From Cupriavidus yeoncheonensis (GTDB lineage: Bacteria > Pseudomonadota > Gammaproteobacteria > Burkholderiales > Burkholderiaceae), in the NCBI RefSeq assembly GCF_905397275.1, contig NZ_CAJPUY010000012.1:62001-126000 (forward strand): a DNA stretch of 64,000 nucleotides. The letters run 5' to 3'. The position numbers were made by a program, and so were the translations under genes. Shown piece after piece: positions 30,566 to 39,093 of this stretch. Each line of letters begins with the position of its first letter. Within the stretch, counting starts at the first letter, position 1. The notes below the pieces were generated by a model, which made no database searches, was not told the DNA's origin, and saw only the letters and a program-made list of their open reading frames with translations.

Positions 30566-30922
30566 TCAGGCTCCGTCGAGGAACCTGTTGCGCGTGCCGA
30601 GCCGCTGCCCCAGATTCGGGCTGTCTTCGGTATACGGATATGGCGTCCGCTGCATGGTGTCAGGCCTATAGGCACCAGGCTGAGAAGGCACTGCGGAAGG
30701 CTGCGCAGGCATTGTGGAAGGCTGCGACTCGGGGGCAAGGTCCTGACGCGTGGGCGCGCTTGCGCCCTGCGTGTAAGGATCGAACTTGTCGCCTGTGCGT
30801 CCGCCCGGCGTGTAGGGGTCGGTCGCGCCGCGCGGCGTTGCCGGCGACTGCGCCATGGCAGGAATCGATGCTGCCGCGAGCAACGCAGCCAGCAACACGC
30901 GGCTCGGTCGGAAATGCTTCAT
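30566..30922 (-). CDS. Pro/Gln/Thr-rich exported protein (118 aa)
   Basis: A 118-residue protein with a clear signal peptide (cleavage after IPAMA) and a disordered Pro/Ser/Gln-rich mature part carrying two TDPYTPGG / FDPYTQGA units. AACGGAGGTAAGCCC precedes the ATG and closely resembles the leader of the BON gene downstream at 30465. Function unknown. Confidence 0.62.
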   Translation of the reverse strand: MKHFRPSRVLLAALLAAASIPAMAQSPATPRGATDPYTPGGRTGDKFDPYTQGASAPTRQDLAPESQPSTMPAQPSAVPSQPGAYRPDTMQRTPYPYTEDSPNLGQRLGTRNRFLDGA

Positions 30923-31114
30923 GGGCTTACCTCCGTTCGCGCGCGAAGTGCGCGCCTGTCGCCACTATCTAGCGAAAGGCATGCCCGGCACGGAAGGCAG
31001 CAGATGGCGCATGTGGCGCAGGTGGCGCACCAGGGCCGCAAGCGGCAGCAAAACCGAAGATTGCCGCGACAGGGCCGCCCGAGTGGCCCCGTCGCGCCAT
31101 GGAAGCCGCGCCAG

Positions 31115-34100
31115 TCAGCCGACGCTTGCGCGTGCCGGCTCGACGGTTCGCGCCAGCACCGGCACCAGCGCCGCGCCCGTGTGGCTGGCCGGCATGCGCG
31201 ACAGCGCCTCCGGATCGGTTGCGCCGACAATGGCGCCGCCACCCGCGCCGCCTTCCGGGCCCAGATCGATGATCCAGTCGGCCTCGGCGATCACGTCAAG
31301 GTCGTGCTCGATCACCACCACGCTGTGGCCGCCGTCGGTGAGCCGGTGCAGCACGCGAATTAGCCGGGCCACGTCGGCCATGTGCAGGCCAACAGTCGGC
31401 TCGTCCAGCACGTACAGCGTGTGCGGCGCCTTCTGCCCGCGCCGCGTGATGTCATCGCGCACCTTGCTCAGTTCCGTGACCAGCTTGATGCGCTGCGCTT
31501 CGCCGCCCGACAGCGTGGGCGAGGGCTGGCCGAGCGTCAGGTAGCCCAGGCCCACGTCCTTCATGAGCTGCAGCGGATGCGCAATATTCGACATCGCGGA
31601 GAAGAACTCCACCGCCTCGTCGATCTCCATCGTCAGCACTTCGCCGATGTTCTTGCCGCGCCAGGTCACGGCCAGGGTCTCGGGGTTGAAGCGCTGGCCA
31701 TGGCAGACATCGCACGGCACCTTCACGTCCGGCAGGAAGCTCATGCCGATGGTGCGCACGCCCTGCCCTTCGCAGGCCGGGCAACGGCCGTCGCCGGTAT
31801 TGAACGAGAAGCGCGACGCGGTGTAGCCGCGCGCACGCGCTTCGAGCGTGTCGGCGAACAGGCGGCGAATGGTGTCCCACAGGCCGATATACGTGGCCGG
31901 ACACGAGCGCGGCGTCTTGCCGATGGGTGTCTGGTCCACCTCCAGCACGCGATCGATCGATTCCCAACCCGTGATGGCGTCGCAGCCGTACCAGTCGTGT
32001 TCGACCTTCAGCGCCTTCTTCTCGGCCCGGGCTCCCCTCGCGGTGGCCTCCTGCTGCGCGGCATTGCGCGCGCGGCGCGTGGCCGGCGAAGACATCACCG
32101 AGCGTCCCACCGCATCAAGCAGGTTGGTCATCAGCACATCACGCGCGAGCGTGGACTTGCCCGAACCGCTAACGCCCGTGATCGCGACCAGGCGCGCCAG
32201 CGGAATGCGCGCCGTGACATCGCGCAGGTTGTGCAGCGAGGCCCCGTGGACGGTGAGCCATTCGGGCGGATCGGCCGGCTTGCCGGCGGCGCCGGGACTG
32301 ACCGTGCGCCTGGCCTGCAGCGGATGGACAATGGGCCGGGCCAGGAATTGCCCGGTGGTGGAATCCGCGGCCGCGGCCAGGTCCGCCACACCGCCCTGCG
32401 CCACCAGCGTGCCGCCGCGCTTGCCGGCGCCAGGGCCGATATCGATGATGTGGTCGGCGCGGCGGATGGTGTCTTCGTCGTGCTCCACCACCACCAGCGT
32501 GTTGCCCTTGTCGCCGAGCTTGCGCAAGGCATCGAGCAGGATCTTGTTGTCGCGCGGGTGCAGGCCGATGGTCGGTTCATCCAGCACGTAGCACACGCCC
32601 TGCAGGTTGCTGCCGAGCTGCGCCGCCAGGCGGATGCGCTGCGCTTCGCCGCCCGACAGGCTCGGCGCGGCACGGTCCAGGCTCAGGTAGCCGAGACCGA
32701 CTTCCTCCAGGAACTGCAGGCGGCTGCCGATCTCGCTGATGACATCGCGCGCAATGTCGGCGTCGCGTCCGGTGAGATGCAGCCCGTCGACCCAGCGGCG
32801 CGTGTCCGACACCGTCCACCGCGCCACCTCGACAATCGCGTTCTCGTCGAACGTCACGGCGCGCGCGACCAGGTTCAGGCGCGTGCCGTGGCAGTCCGGA
32901 CACGGGGTATCGCCCACGCCTTCCGGCTCCTGCTCCTCGGACGGCAGGCTCTGCTCGCGGCCGCGGTCATCGCCGGCCAGCACGGTGTCGTCGAACACCG
33001 CGCGCTGCTCGCGCGTCAGCGTCAGGCCCGTGCCCACGCAGGTGGTGCACCAGCCATGCTTGCTGTTGTACGAGAACATGCGCGGATCCAGCTCGGGATA
33101 GCTGGTGCCGCAGACCGGGCAGGCGCGCTTGGTGGAAAACACCTTGACCTCGCCCACATGCGCGGTGCCGTCGCCGTTGTGCATGGCATCGTGCAGGCCG
33201 TCCAGCGGCGCCAGCAGGTGCATCACGCCCTTGCCCGCCTCCAGCGCCTGCGCCAGCAAGGCGCGCAACTGCCCTTCGTTATCGGGCGAAATCACCAGGT
33301 CGCCCACGGGCAACTCGATGGTGTGCTCGCGGAAGCGGTCCAGCCGCGGCCACGGATCGACCGGCAGGAACTCGCCGTCCACGCGCAGGTGCGTGTTGCC
33401 GCGCGCCTTGGCCCATTTGGCCAGATCGGTATAGACGCCCTTGCGGTTCACCACCAGCGGCGCAAGCAAGCCGACATGCTCGCCGCGATGGTCGCGCAGG
33501 AGCTGCGCGGCGATGGAATCCGGGCTTTGCGACGTCACCGGCGCGCCGTCATGCACGCAGTGCTGGATGCCGAGCTTGACGTACAGCAGGCGCAGGAAGT
33601 GCCAGACTTCCGATGTGGTCGCGACCGTGCTCTTGCGGCCGCCGCGCGACAGGCGCTGCTCGATCGCCACGGTCGGCGGAATGCCGTAGACCGCATCCAC
33701 CTCCGGCCGGCCCGCCGGCTGCACGATCGAACGCGCATAGGCGTTGAGCGACTCCAGGTAACGGCGTTGTCCTTCGTGGAACAGGATGTCGAACGCGAGC
33801 GTCGACTTGCCCGAACCGGACACGCCCGTCACTACATTGAACTTGCCGTGCGGAATGTCGACGCTGAGCGCTTTCAGGTTGTGTTCGTGCGCGTTGACGA
33901 TGCGCACCACGTCCTCGCCCTCGATCGCGCGGCGCGCGCGCCGGGCCTGCAGCGCGGCCTGCAGCGGCACGCCATCGCTGTCGTCACCTCGGGCACGCTC
34001 TGCCGTCAGCGTCCCGGCTTCGCCAAGCGCGGCGTCGTAGTGGATCAGCGCCTGGCCGGTGTGGGATTCGGCGCAACCCTTCACGTCGTCGGGCGTGCCG

Positions 34101-36997
34101 GTGCAGACCACGCGGCCGCCGGCATCGCCGCCTTCCGGGCCGAGGTCGATCAGCCAGTCGGCGGCGCGGACCACGTCGAGGTTGTGCTCGATCACCACCA
34201 GCGAATGGCCGCCGTCCAGCAGCTTGCCGAACGCGCGCATCAGCTTGGCGATGTCGTCGAAATGCAGGCCCGTGGTGGGCTCGTCGAACATGAACAGGCG
34301 CCTGGGCGACGTGTCCGGCCGGATCACCCGCCCCTTGGGCTGCGCCGCCTGCGCGGCTTCGGCCAGGAAGCCTGCCAGCTTGAGGCGCTGCGCCTCGCCG
34401 CCGGACAGGGTCGGCACGGGCTGGCCGAGCTTCACGTACTCCAGGCCGACATCGATGATGGGTTGCAGCACGCGCAGCACCGCCGCGTCGCCGGTAAAGC
34501 AGGTGGCGGCTTCCGACACGGTGAGTTCCAGCACGTCGGCCACGCTCAGCGCGCGCGCGGGCTGGCCCGGCACTGTGCGCTCGATCTTCACCTCCAGCAC
34601 TTCGGGACGGTAGCGGCTGCCGTCGCAATCCGGGCAGCGCAGGTAGACGTCGCTGAGGAACTGCATCTCGACGTGCTCGAAGCCGGAACCGCCGCAAGTC
34701 GGGCAGCGCCCGTCGCCGGAATTGAAGCTGAAGGTCCCTGCCGTATAGCTGCGCTGCACGGCCATGGGCGCCCTGGCGAAGATCTTGCGGATCTCGTCGA
34801 ACGCGCCCACGTAGCTGGCCGGGTTGGAGCGCGCGGTCTTGCCGATCGGCGACTGGTCGACGAACACCACGTCATCGACGAGGTCCGCGCCACGCAGCGC
34901 GCGGTGCGTGCCCGGCGCTTCCGTGGCCTTGCCGAAATGGCGCGCCATGGCCGGGTACAGCACGTCCTGCAGCAGCGTGGACTTGCCCGAGCCGGATACG
35001 CCCGTCACGCACACCAGCCGCTGCAGCGGGATGTCCACCGTCACGTCCTGCAGGTTGTGCTCGGTCGCGCCTTCCAGCACGATGCGCGGCACGGCAGCGT
35101 CCACCAGGCGGCGTTGCCAGTGCGAGGCGTCCGCCACGCGCTTGCGGCCACCCAGGTAGTCGCCGGTGAGCGTCGCTGCGCCGCGGATGTCCTTGGGCGT
35201 GCCGTCGAAGATGATGGTGCCCCCGCGCTCGCCCGGCCCGGGGCCCATGTCGATCAGGCGGTCGGCGGCCAGCATCACGGACGGATCGTGTTCGACCACC
35301 ACCAGCGTGTTGCCGGCGTCGCGCAGGCGGTGCATGGCCTCGACAATGCGGTTCAGGTCGCGCGGGTGCAGGCCGATGCTCGGCTCGTCCAGCACGAACA
35401 GCGTATTGACCAGCGACGTGCCAAGCGCCGTGGTCAGGTTGATGCGCTGGACTTCGCCGCCCGAGAGCGTGCGGCTCTGGCGGTCCAGTGTCAGGTAGCC
35501 CAGGCCCACGTCGCACAGGTACTTGAGCCGCGTGCGGACTTCCGCCAGCAGGAGCTTGAGCGCATCGTCGAGCATGCTGCTCGGCAGCGTCAGGTCATCG
35601 AAGAACCGGCGGATGCGCGCGATCGGCATCAGCATCAGGTCATGCACGGTGAGGCCGGGCAGTGCCTCGAGCTGCGTGCGGTCCCAGTCCACGCCGCGCG
35701 GCAGGAAGCGCCGTGGTGGCGCGAGCACGGTGTCGGCGTTGTCCTTCGAGCCCAGGCGCCACAGCAGCGATTCGGTCTTCAGGCGCGCGCCGCCGCAGGT
35801 TTCGCATGGCGTGTAGCTGCGGTACTTGGACAGCAGCACGCGGATATGCATCTTGTACGCCTTGGACTCCAGATAGCTGAAGAAGCGCATCACGCCGTAC
35901 CACTGCTTGTTCCACTGGCCATTCCAGTCGGGCGAACCGTGGACGACCCAGTGGCGCTGGGCATCGGTCAGATCCGCCCACGGCGTGTCGCGCGGGATGT
36001 CGGCCTTGCCCGCGTAGCGCATCAGGTCGTCCTGGCATTCTTTCCAGGCCGGCGTCTGCATCGGCTTGATGGCGCCCTGGCGCAGGGTCTTGCGCACGTC
36101 CGGAATGACCAGCCCGAGGTCCACGCCGATCACGCGGCCAAACCCGCGACAGGTCTCGCAGGCACCATAGGCGGAGTTGAACGAGAACAGCGCCGGCTGC
36201 GGGTCGGCGTAGCGCAGGTCGCTGTCGGGGCTGTGCAGGCCCGTGGAAAAGCGCCAGACCGGGCCCTCGCCTTCATCGGCCAGGACATAGACGTTGACGC
36301 GACCACCGCCGCGCCGCAACGAGGCTTCGATCGCCTCCACCGCGCGGGCCTTTTCGACCGACCCGGCACGGAAGCGATCCGCCACCACGTCCAGCACCTT
36401 GCGCGTCCCGGTCGACGATTCGACCACGCGCTGCGCCTGCACGCGGGTGTAGCCGCTGACCGACAGCCATTGCTGGACTTCCTCTTCGGTGGCCGACTCG
36501 GGCAGCTCGACCGGGAACGTCACCACCAGCCGCGCATCGCGATGCGGCTGGCCTTCGGCCGTGCGCGCGAGCAAATCCGCGTAGATCGTTTCCGGCGAGT
36601 CGTGCCGCACGGGCTGCGCGGTCTGCCGGTCGAACAGTTCCGCGGCGCGCGCATAGAGCAGCTTCAGGTGGTCGTTCAGCTCGGTCATGGTGCCGACCGT
36701 CGAGCGCGAACTGCGCACCGGGTTGGTCTGGTCGATCGCAATGGCCGGCGGCACACCATCCACGCGTTCCACCTGCGGCCGGTCCATCCGGTCGAGGAAC
36801 TGGCGCGCGTAGGCGCTGAAGGTTTCCACGTAGCGCCGCTGGCCCTCGGCATAGAGTGTGTCGAACACCAGGCTGGACTTGCCCGACCCGGACGGGCCAG
36901 TTACCACCGTCATCTCGCCGGGGCGGAGATCGAGGTCGACATTCTTGAGGTTGTGCTGGCGGGCGCCCCGGATACGGATCAGCTGCTTGCTCGACAC
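31115..36997 (-). CDS. uvrA: tandem, double-length UvrA-type ABC ATPase
   Basis: A 1960-residue protein, about twice the usual 940, made of two UvrA-like units (roughly 1-1015 and 1035-1960). There are four Walker A motifs, GPSGSGKSS at 34-42 and GVSGSGKST near 669, 1061 and 1611, and four LSGGE signatures, so four nucleotide-binding domains. Both units keep the DNA-binding zinc module with CxxC-19 residues-CxxC (CPTC...CPDC and CPAC...CDVC). UvrA finds bulky DNA lesions for UvrB in nucleotide excision repair, and works as a dimer; here one chain could mimic a dimer, or act as a UvrA2-type paralogue. Start is GTG after AAGAGAAAAC. A LexA-type box lies 143 bases upstream. A separate canonical uvrA elsewhere in the genome is likely (inference). 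Confidence 0.88.
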   Translation of the reverse strand: MSSKQLIRIRGARQHNLKNVDLDLRPGEMTVVTGPSGSGKSSLVFDTLYAEGQRRYVETFSAYARQFLDRMDRPQVERVDGVPPAIAIDQTNPVRSSRSTVGTMTELNDHLKLLYARAAELFDRQTAQPVRHDSPETIYADLLARTAEGQPHRDARLVVTFPVELPESATEEEVQQWLSVSGYTRVQAQRVVESSTGTRKVLDVVADRFRAGSVEKARAVEAIEASLRRGGGRVNVYVLADEGEGPVWRFSTGLHSPDSDLRYADPQPALFSFNSAYGACETCRGFGRVIGVDLGLVIPDVRKTLRQGAIKPMQTPAWKECQDDLMRYAGKADIPRDTPWADLTDAQRHWVVHGSPDWNGQWNKQWYGVMRFFSYLESKAYKMHIRVLLSKYRSYTPCETCGGARLKTESLLWRLGSKDNADTVLAPPRRFLPRGVDWDRTQLEALPGLTVHDLMLMPIARIRRFFDDLTLPSSMLDDALKLLLAEVRTRLKYLCDVGLGYLTLDRQSRTLSGGEVQRINLTTALGTSLVNTLFVLDEPSIGLHPRDLNRIVEAMHRLRDAGNTLVVVEHDPSVMLAADRLIDMGPGPGERGGTIIFDGTPKDIRGAATLTGDYLGGRKRVADASHWQRRLVDAAVPRIVLEGATEHNLQDVTVDIPLQRLVCVTGVSGSGKSTLLQDVLYPAMARHFGKATEAPGTHRALRGADLVDDVVFVDQSPIGKTARSNPASYVGAFDEIRKIFARAPMAVQRSYTAGTFSFNSGDGRCPTCGGSGFEHVEMQFLSDVYLRCPDCDGSRYRPEVLEVKIERTVPGQPARALSVADVLELTVSEAATCFTGDAAVLRVLQPIIDVGLEYVKLGQPVPTLSGGEAQRLKLAGFLAEAAQAAQPKGRVIRPDTSPRRLFMFDEPTTGLHFDDIAKLMRAFGKLLDGGHSLVVIEHNLDVVRAADWLIDLGPEGGDAGGRVVCTGTPDDVKGCAESHTGQALIHYDAALGEAGTLTAERARGDDSDGVPLQAALQARRARRAIEGEDVVRIVNAHEHNLKALSVDIPHGKFNVVTGVSGSGKSTLAFDILFHEGQRRYLESLNAYARSIVQPAGRPEVDAVYGIPPTVAIEQRLSRGGRKSTVATTSEVWHFLRLLYVKLGIQHCVHDGAPVTSQSPDSIAAQLLRDHRGEHVGLLAPLVVNRKGVYTDLAKWAKARGNTHLRVDGEFLPVDPWPRLDRFREHTIELPVGDLVISPDNEGQLRALLAQALEAGKGVMHLLAPLDGLHDAMHNGDGTAHVGEVKVFSTKRACPVCGTSYPELDPRMFSYNSKHGWCTTCVGTGLTLTREQRAVFDDTVLAGDDRGREQSLPSEEQEPEGVGDTPCPDCHGTRLNLVARAVTFDENAIVEVARWTVSDTRRWVDGLHLTGRDADIARDVISEIGSRLQFLEEVGLGYLSLDRAAPSLSGGEAQRIRLAAQLGSNLQGVCYVLDEPTIGLHPRDNKILLDALRKLGDKGNTLVVVEHDEDTIRRADHIIDIGPGAGKRGGTLVAQGGVADLAAAADSTTGQFLARPIVHPLQARRTVSPGAAGKPADPPEWLTVHGASLHNLRDVTARIPLARLVAITGVSGSGKSTLARDVLMTNLLDAVGRSVMSSPATRRARNAAQQEATARGARAEKKALKVEHDWYGCDAITGWESIDRVLEVDQTPIGKTPRSCPATYIGLWDTIRRLFADTLEARARGYTASRFSFNTGDGRCPACEGQGVRTIGMSFLPDVKVPCDVCHGQRFNPETLAVTWRGKNIGEVLTMEIDEAVEFFSAMSNIAHPLQLMKDVGLGYLTLGQPSPTLSGGEAQRIKLVTELSKVRDDITRRGQKAPHTLYVLDEPTVGLHMADVARLIRVLHRLTDGGHSVVVIEHDLDVIAEADWIIDLGPEGGAGGGAIVGATDPEALSRMPASHTGAALVPVLARTVEPARASVG

Positions 36998-37139
36998 GTG
37001 TTTTCTCTTTTGAATCAGATGGTTATGCCACCTTTACGAGATCATGGCAGCGCAAAGAACTACCTTAGCACATGTGCGATGACCGTTCGCCAGGCCCGGG
37101 CTCCCAAGGCAGGACACCCGGCCGCACGGGCGGGTGGAA

Positions 37140-37155
37140 CTGTATATCCGTACAG
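37140..37155 (-). promoter_or_regulatory. putative LexA (SOS) box
   Basis: CTGTATATCCGTACAG fits CTGT-N8-ACAG, the proteobacterial LexA consensus, with an AT-rich centre in a GC-rich region. It is 143 bases upstream of the GTG of the tandem uvrA and is the only gene start it faces nearby. This supports DNA-damage induction of that gene. Confidence 0.7.
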
Positions 37156-37308
37156 TGTATCAGCCCGGACACAAATCCGTTGAAGTGGGAAGGTTCGGCA
37201 CGGGATGTACGCACGCTGGCGAACGGTGCGTCACGGCACACGCGACCAACAGCGCGACCCTGAGCTCCGCCCCTTCGAGGTTCTGCATTTCAGCGCCATG
37301 AATGACAA

Positions 37309-37333
37309 CGCCCCTAGGCCATGCCCAGGGGCG
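37309..37333 (-). terminator. terminator hairpin downstream of ribA
   Basis: Interrupted inverted repeat: CGCCCCT / AGGGGCG plus inner GGC / GCC with one mismatch and a 3-base loop. On the minus strand it is followed by TTGTCATT. It lies 45 bases beyond the ribA stop. Confidence 0.6.
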
Positions 37334-37378
37334 CATACGACCAGCTCACGACGACCGGAGTGCGCCGGCCACGTTGGC

Positions 37379-37975
37379 CTAATCCAGCAAATGCCCCATC
37401 CGTGACCGCTTGGTCGCCAGGTATTTCTCATTCTCGGCATTGGACGGCACGATGTGCCGCAACTGCTCCTTCACCACGATGCCGGCCTTCTCGAGCGCGG
37501 CGGCCTTGAGCGGGTTGTTGCTCATCAGGCGCACGGACTTCACGCCCCACTGATGCAGCAGGTCTGCGGCAAACGCGTAGTTGCGGGCGTCGATGGCCTG
37601 GCCGAGTGCCAGGTTGGCGTCGACCGTATCGAGGCCGGTGTCCTGCAGGGCGTAGGCGCGGATCTTTTCGGCCAGGCCAATACCGCGGCCCTCGTGGCCA
37701 CGCAGGTACAGCAGGATCCCGCGTCCCTCGGCGGCGATCTTCTCCATCGCCAGTTCCAGCTGCGGACCGCAGTCGCAGCGGCAGGAACCGAATACGTCAC
37801 CGGTCAGGCACTCCGAATGCATGCGGATCAGCACATCATCGCCCGTGATGTCCCCCACGCTGAGGGCAAGGTGCTCGATGCCCGAATCCACGCCCTTGAA
37901 GGCGTGTGCCGTAAATTCGCCGAATCGGGTGGGCAGGCGCGCCGAATCGATCAGCGTAATTTCTGTGTCGTTCAT
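37379..37975 (-). CDS. ribA: GTP cyclohydrolase II
   Basis: A 198-residue cytoplasmic enzyme that opens GTP to the first pyrimidine intermediate of riboflavin synthesis. The zinc site HSECLTGDVFGSCRCDCG has the three cysteines, and LYLRGHEGRGIGL and LMSNNP are the GTP-binding and catalytic signatures. Length equals the E. coli enzyme, with no RibB domain fused. I used the ATG at 37975; a TTG four codons upstream is possible, and neither has a clear ribosome binding site. Confidence 0.95.
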   Translation of the reverse strand: MNDTEITLIDSARLPTRFGEFTAHAFKGVDSGIEHLALSVGDITGDDVLIRMHSECLTGDVFGSCRCDCGPQLELAMEKIAAEGRGILLYLRGHEGRGIGLAEKIRAYALQDTGLDTVDANLALGQAIDARNYAFAADLLHQWGVKSVRLMSNNPLKAAALEKAGIVVKEQLRHIVPSNAENEKYLATKRSRMGHLLD

Positions 37976-38132
37976 ACCGGTATTCAAGGAAATCAGGGGG
38001 GCCGGCGGGGCCGGCGCCGCTCGACATTATGAGCGGAATTGTATCTTGACGCTTGCCGACGGCGCCGGCAGGCGCTTTGAACAGCTTGTTCAGAAGCTTG
38101 CAACGGCCTCGTGCAAGCGGGATGAAGCCGGT

Positions 38133-38603
38133 CTAGGGCGCGACGGAGGGCTCTCTTTTCAGGGTGCGAAGCACGAAGGTGGAGTGACTGTGGCGCAGGC
38201 CCGGCAGCTTGTAAAGCTTGTGCCGCAGGAATTCCTCGTAGCCTTCGGTGCCGGCCACCGCGACCTTGATCAGGTAGTCATACTCGCCGGTCAGCAGGTG
38301 GGCCTCCAGCACTTCCGGCAATTCGGCCAGGGCCTCGCCGAAGCGGTCGAGCATGTCGTCGTCGTGGCGGTCCAGCGTGACCTCGATCAGCACCGTATCC
38401 GGCAGGCCCAGCGCCTTCTGGTTAAGCAGCGCCGCATAGCCTTCGATCACGCCGCTTTCTTCCAGCGCGCGCACGCGGTTCCAACACGGCGTGGCAGACA
38501 AGCCCACCTGCTCCGCAAGCCTGGCATTCGACAACCGGCCATCGCGCCGCAACTCACGCAGGATGCGGCGGTCGATGTCGTCGAGCTTGGGGACGGTTGC
38601 CAT
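38133..38603 (-). CDS. Lrp/AsnC-family transcription regulator
   Basis: A 156-residue protein: N-terminal winged helix-turn-helix (DIDRRILRELRRDGRLSNARL, then VGLSATPCWNRVRALEESGVI) and a C-terminal RAM/ACT-like ligand domain (LEAHLLTGEYDYLIKVAV). It probably binds an amino acid and controls a neighbouring gene. GGAGATATCCC precedes the ATG. An inverted repeat lies just upstream of its start, a likely self-control site. Divergent from the gene at 38758. Confidence 0.9.
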   Translation of the reverse strand: MATVPKLDDIDRRILRELRRDGRLSNARLAEQVGLSATPCWNRVRALEESGVIEGYAALLNQKALGLPDTVLIEVTLDRHDDDMLDRFGEALAELPEVLEAHLLTGEYDYLIKVAVAGTEGYEEFLRHKLYKLPGLRHSHSTFVLRTLKREPSVAP

Positions 38604-38622
38604 GGGATATCTCCACGAAAAG

Positions 38623-38661
38623 GAATCATCTTTTGCATATTCTAATCCATGGAGATGATTC
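38623..38661. promoter_or_regulatory. inverted repeat upstream of the Lrp-type gene
   Basis: Two arms, GAATCATCT (38623-38631) and AGATGATTC (38653-38661), are perfect complements, with centres 30 bases apart, about three helical turns. The spacing and position, 20 bases upstream of the regulator start, suit an Lrp-family operator. Confidence 0.5.
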
Positions 38662-38717
38662 TTCTTCCATCGTCCACATTTGGCAGGTAATTCAGAAGCC
38701 AATTTTCCCGGTGCGCT

Positions 38718-38729
38718 GGTAAATTTACC
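38718..38729. promoter_or_regulatory. 12-base AT-centred palindrome
   Basis: GGTAAATTTACC is a perfect palindrome 28 bases upstream of the ATG at 38758. It could be an operator for the ACT-like gene or part of its promoter. Confidence 0.35.
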
Positions 38730-38757
38730 TGACCGATACACTTGCTTCCCACGCCAC

Positions 38758-39084
38758 ATGCCAGCCACCGCCGATCCCACCTTGCGACTCGATTTCCGCC
38801 TGACCGACGATGATCTGCTCGGCGCCATGGAATGGGTACTGGCCAATGCGCGCCGCACCGGCCTGGCCCTGCAGCAGTTGCGCTTCGATGCCTCCGCACG
38901 CCATCTGGTGAACGCCACGCTGACCGCGGCCGATGCTGATCGGCTGCACCTCTTCGTCAGGCGCCTGGGCAACGGCATGGACGTGGAAATCCTGATGGCC
39001 GATTTCGGGGAGGACGAACCTGCCGCTGACGGCCGGCCTGGCGTCCCTGCCGCGGCCGAGCCCGAACTCGCCCTGCACGCCTGA
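38758..39084 (+). CDS. small ACT-like protein of uncertain function (108 aa)
   Basis: A 108-residue soluble protein. The segment LRLDFRLTDDDLLGAMEWVL followed by a beta strand (LQQLRFDASA) and a helix ending VRRLGNGMDVEIL has the beta-alpha-beta-beta-alpha-beta look of ACT domains such as acetolactate synthase small subunits, but I cannot assign it with certainty. The tail is Ala/Pro/Glu-rich. The ATG has no clear ribosome binding site; earlier in-frame codons are possible. Its position opposite an Lrp regulator suggests a link to amino acids. Confidence 0.55.
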   Translation: MPATADPTLRLDFRLTDDDLLGAMEWVLANARRTGLALQQLRFDASARHLVNATLTAADADRLHLFVRRLGNGMDVEILMADFGEDEPAADGRPGVPAAAEPELALHA

Positions 39085-39093
39085 CTTGCCGGT

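Larger units (their letters stand above)
36998..37378. other. 381-base upstream region of the uvrA-type gene
   Basis: Contains the putative SOS box (37140-37155) and the ribA hairpin terminator (37309-37333). No convincing gene. Confidence 0.5.

Noticed and set aside
31382-37183. A 1933-codon open frame on the plus strand opposite the tandem uvrA gene
   Set aside because: It mirrors the codon structure of the minus-strand gene, is full of His/Arg/Gln/Ala noise, and shows no domain. High G+C DNA often leaves the complementary frame open.
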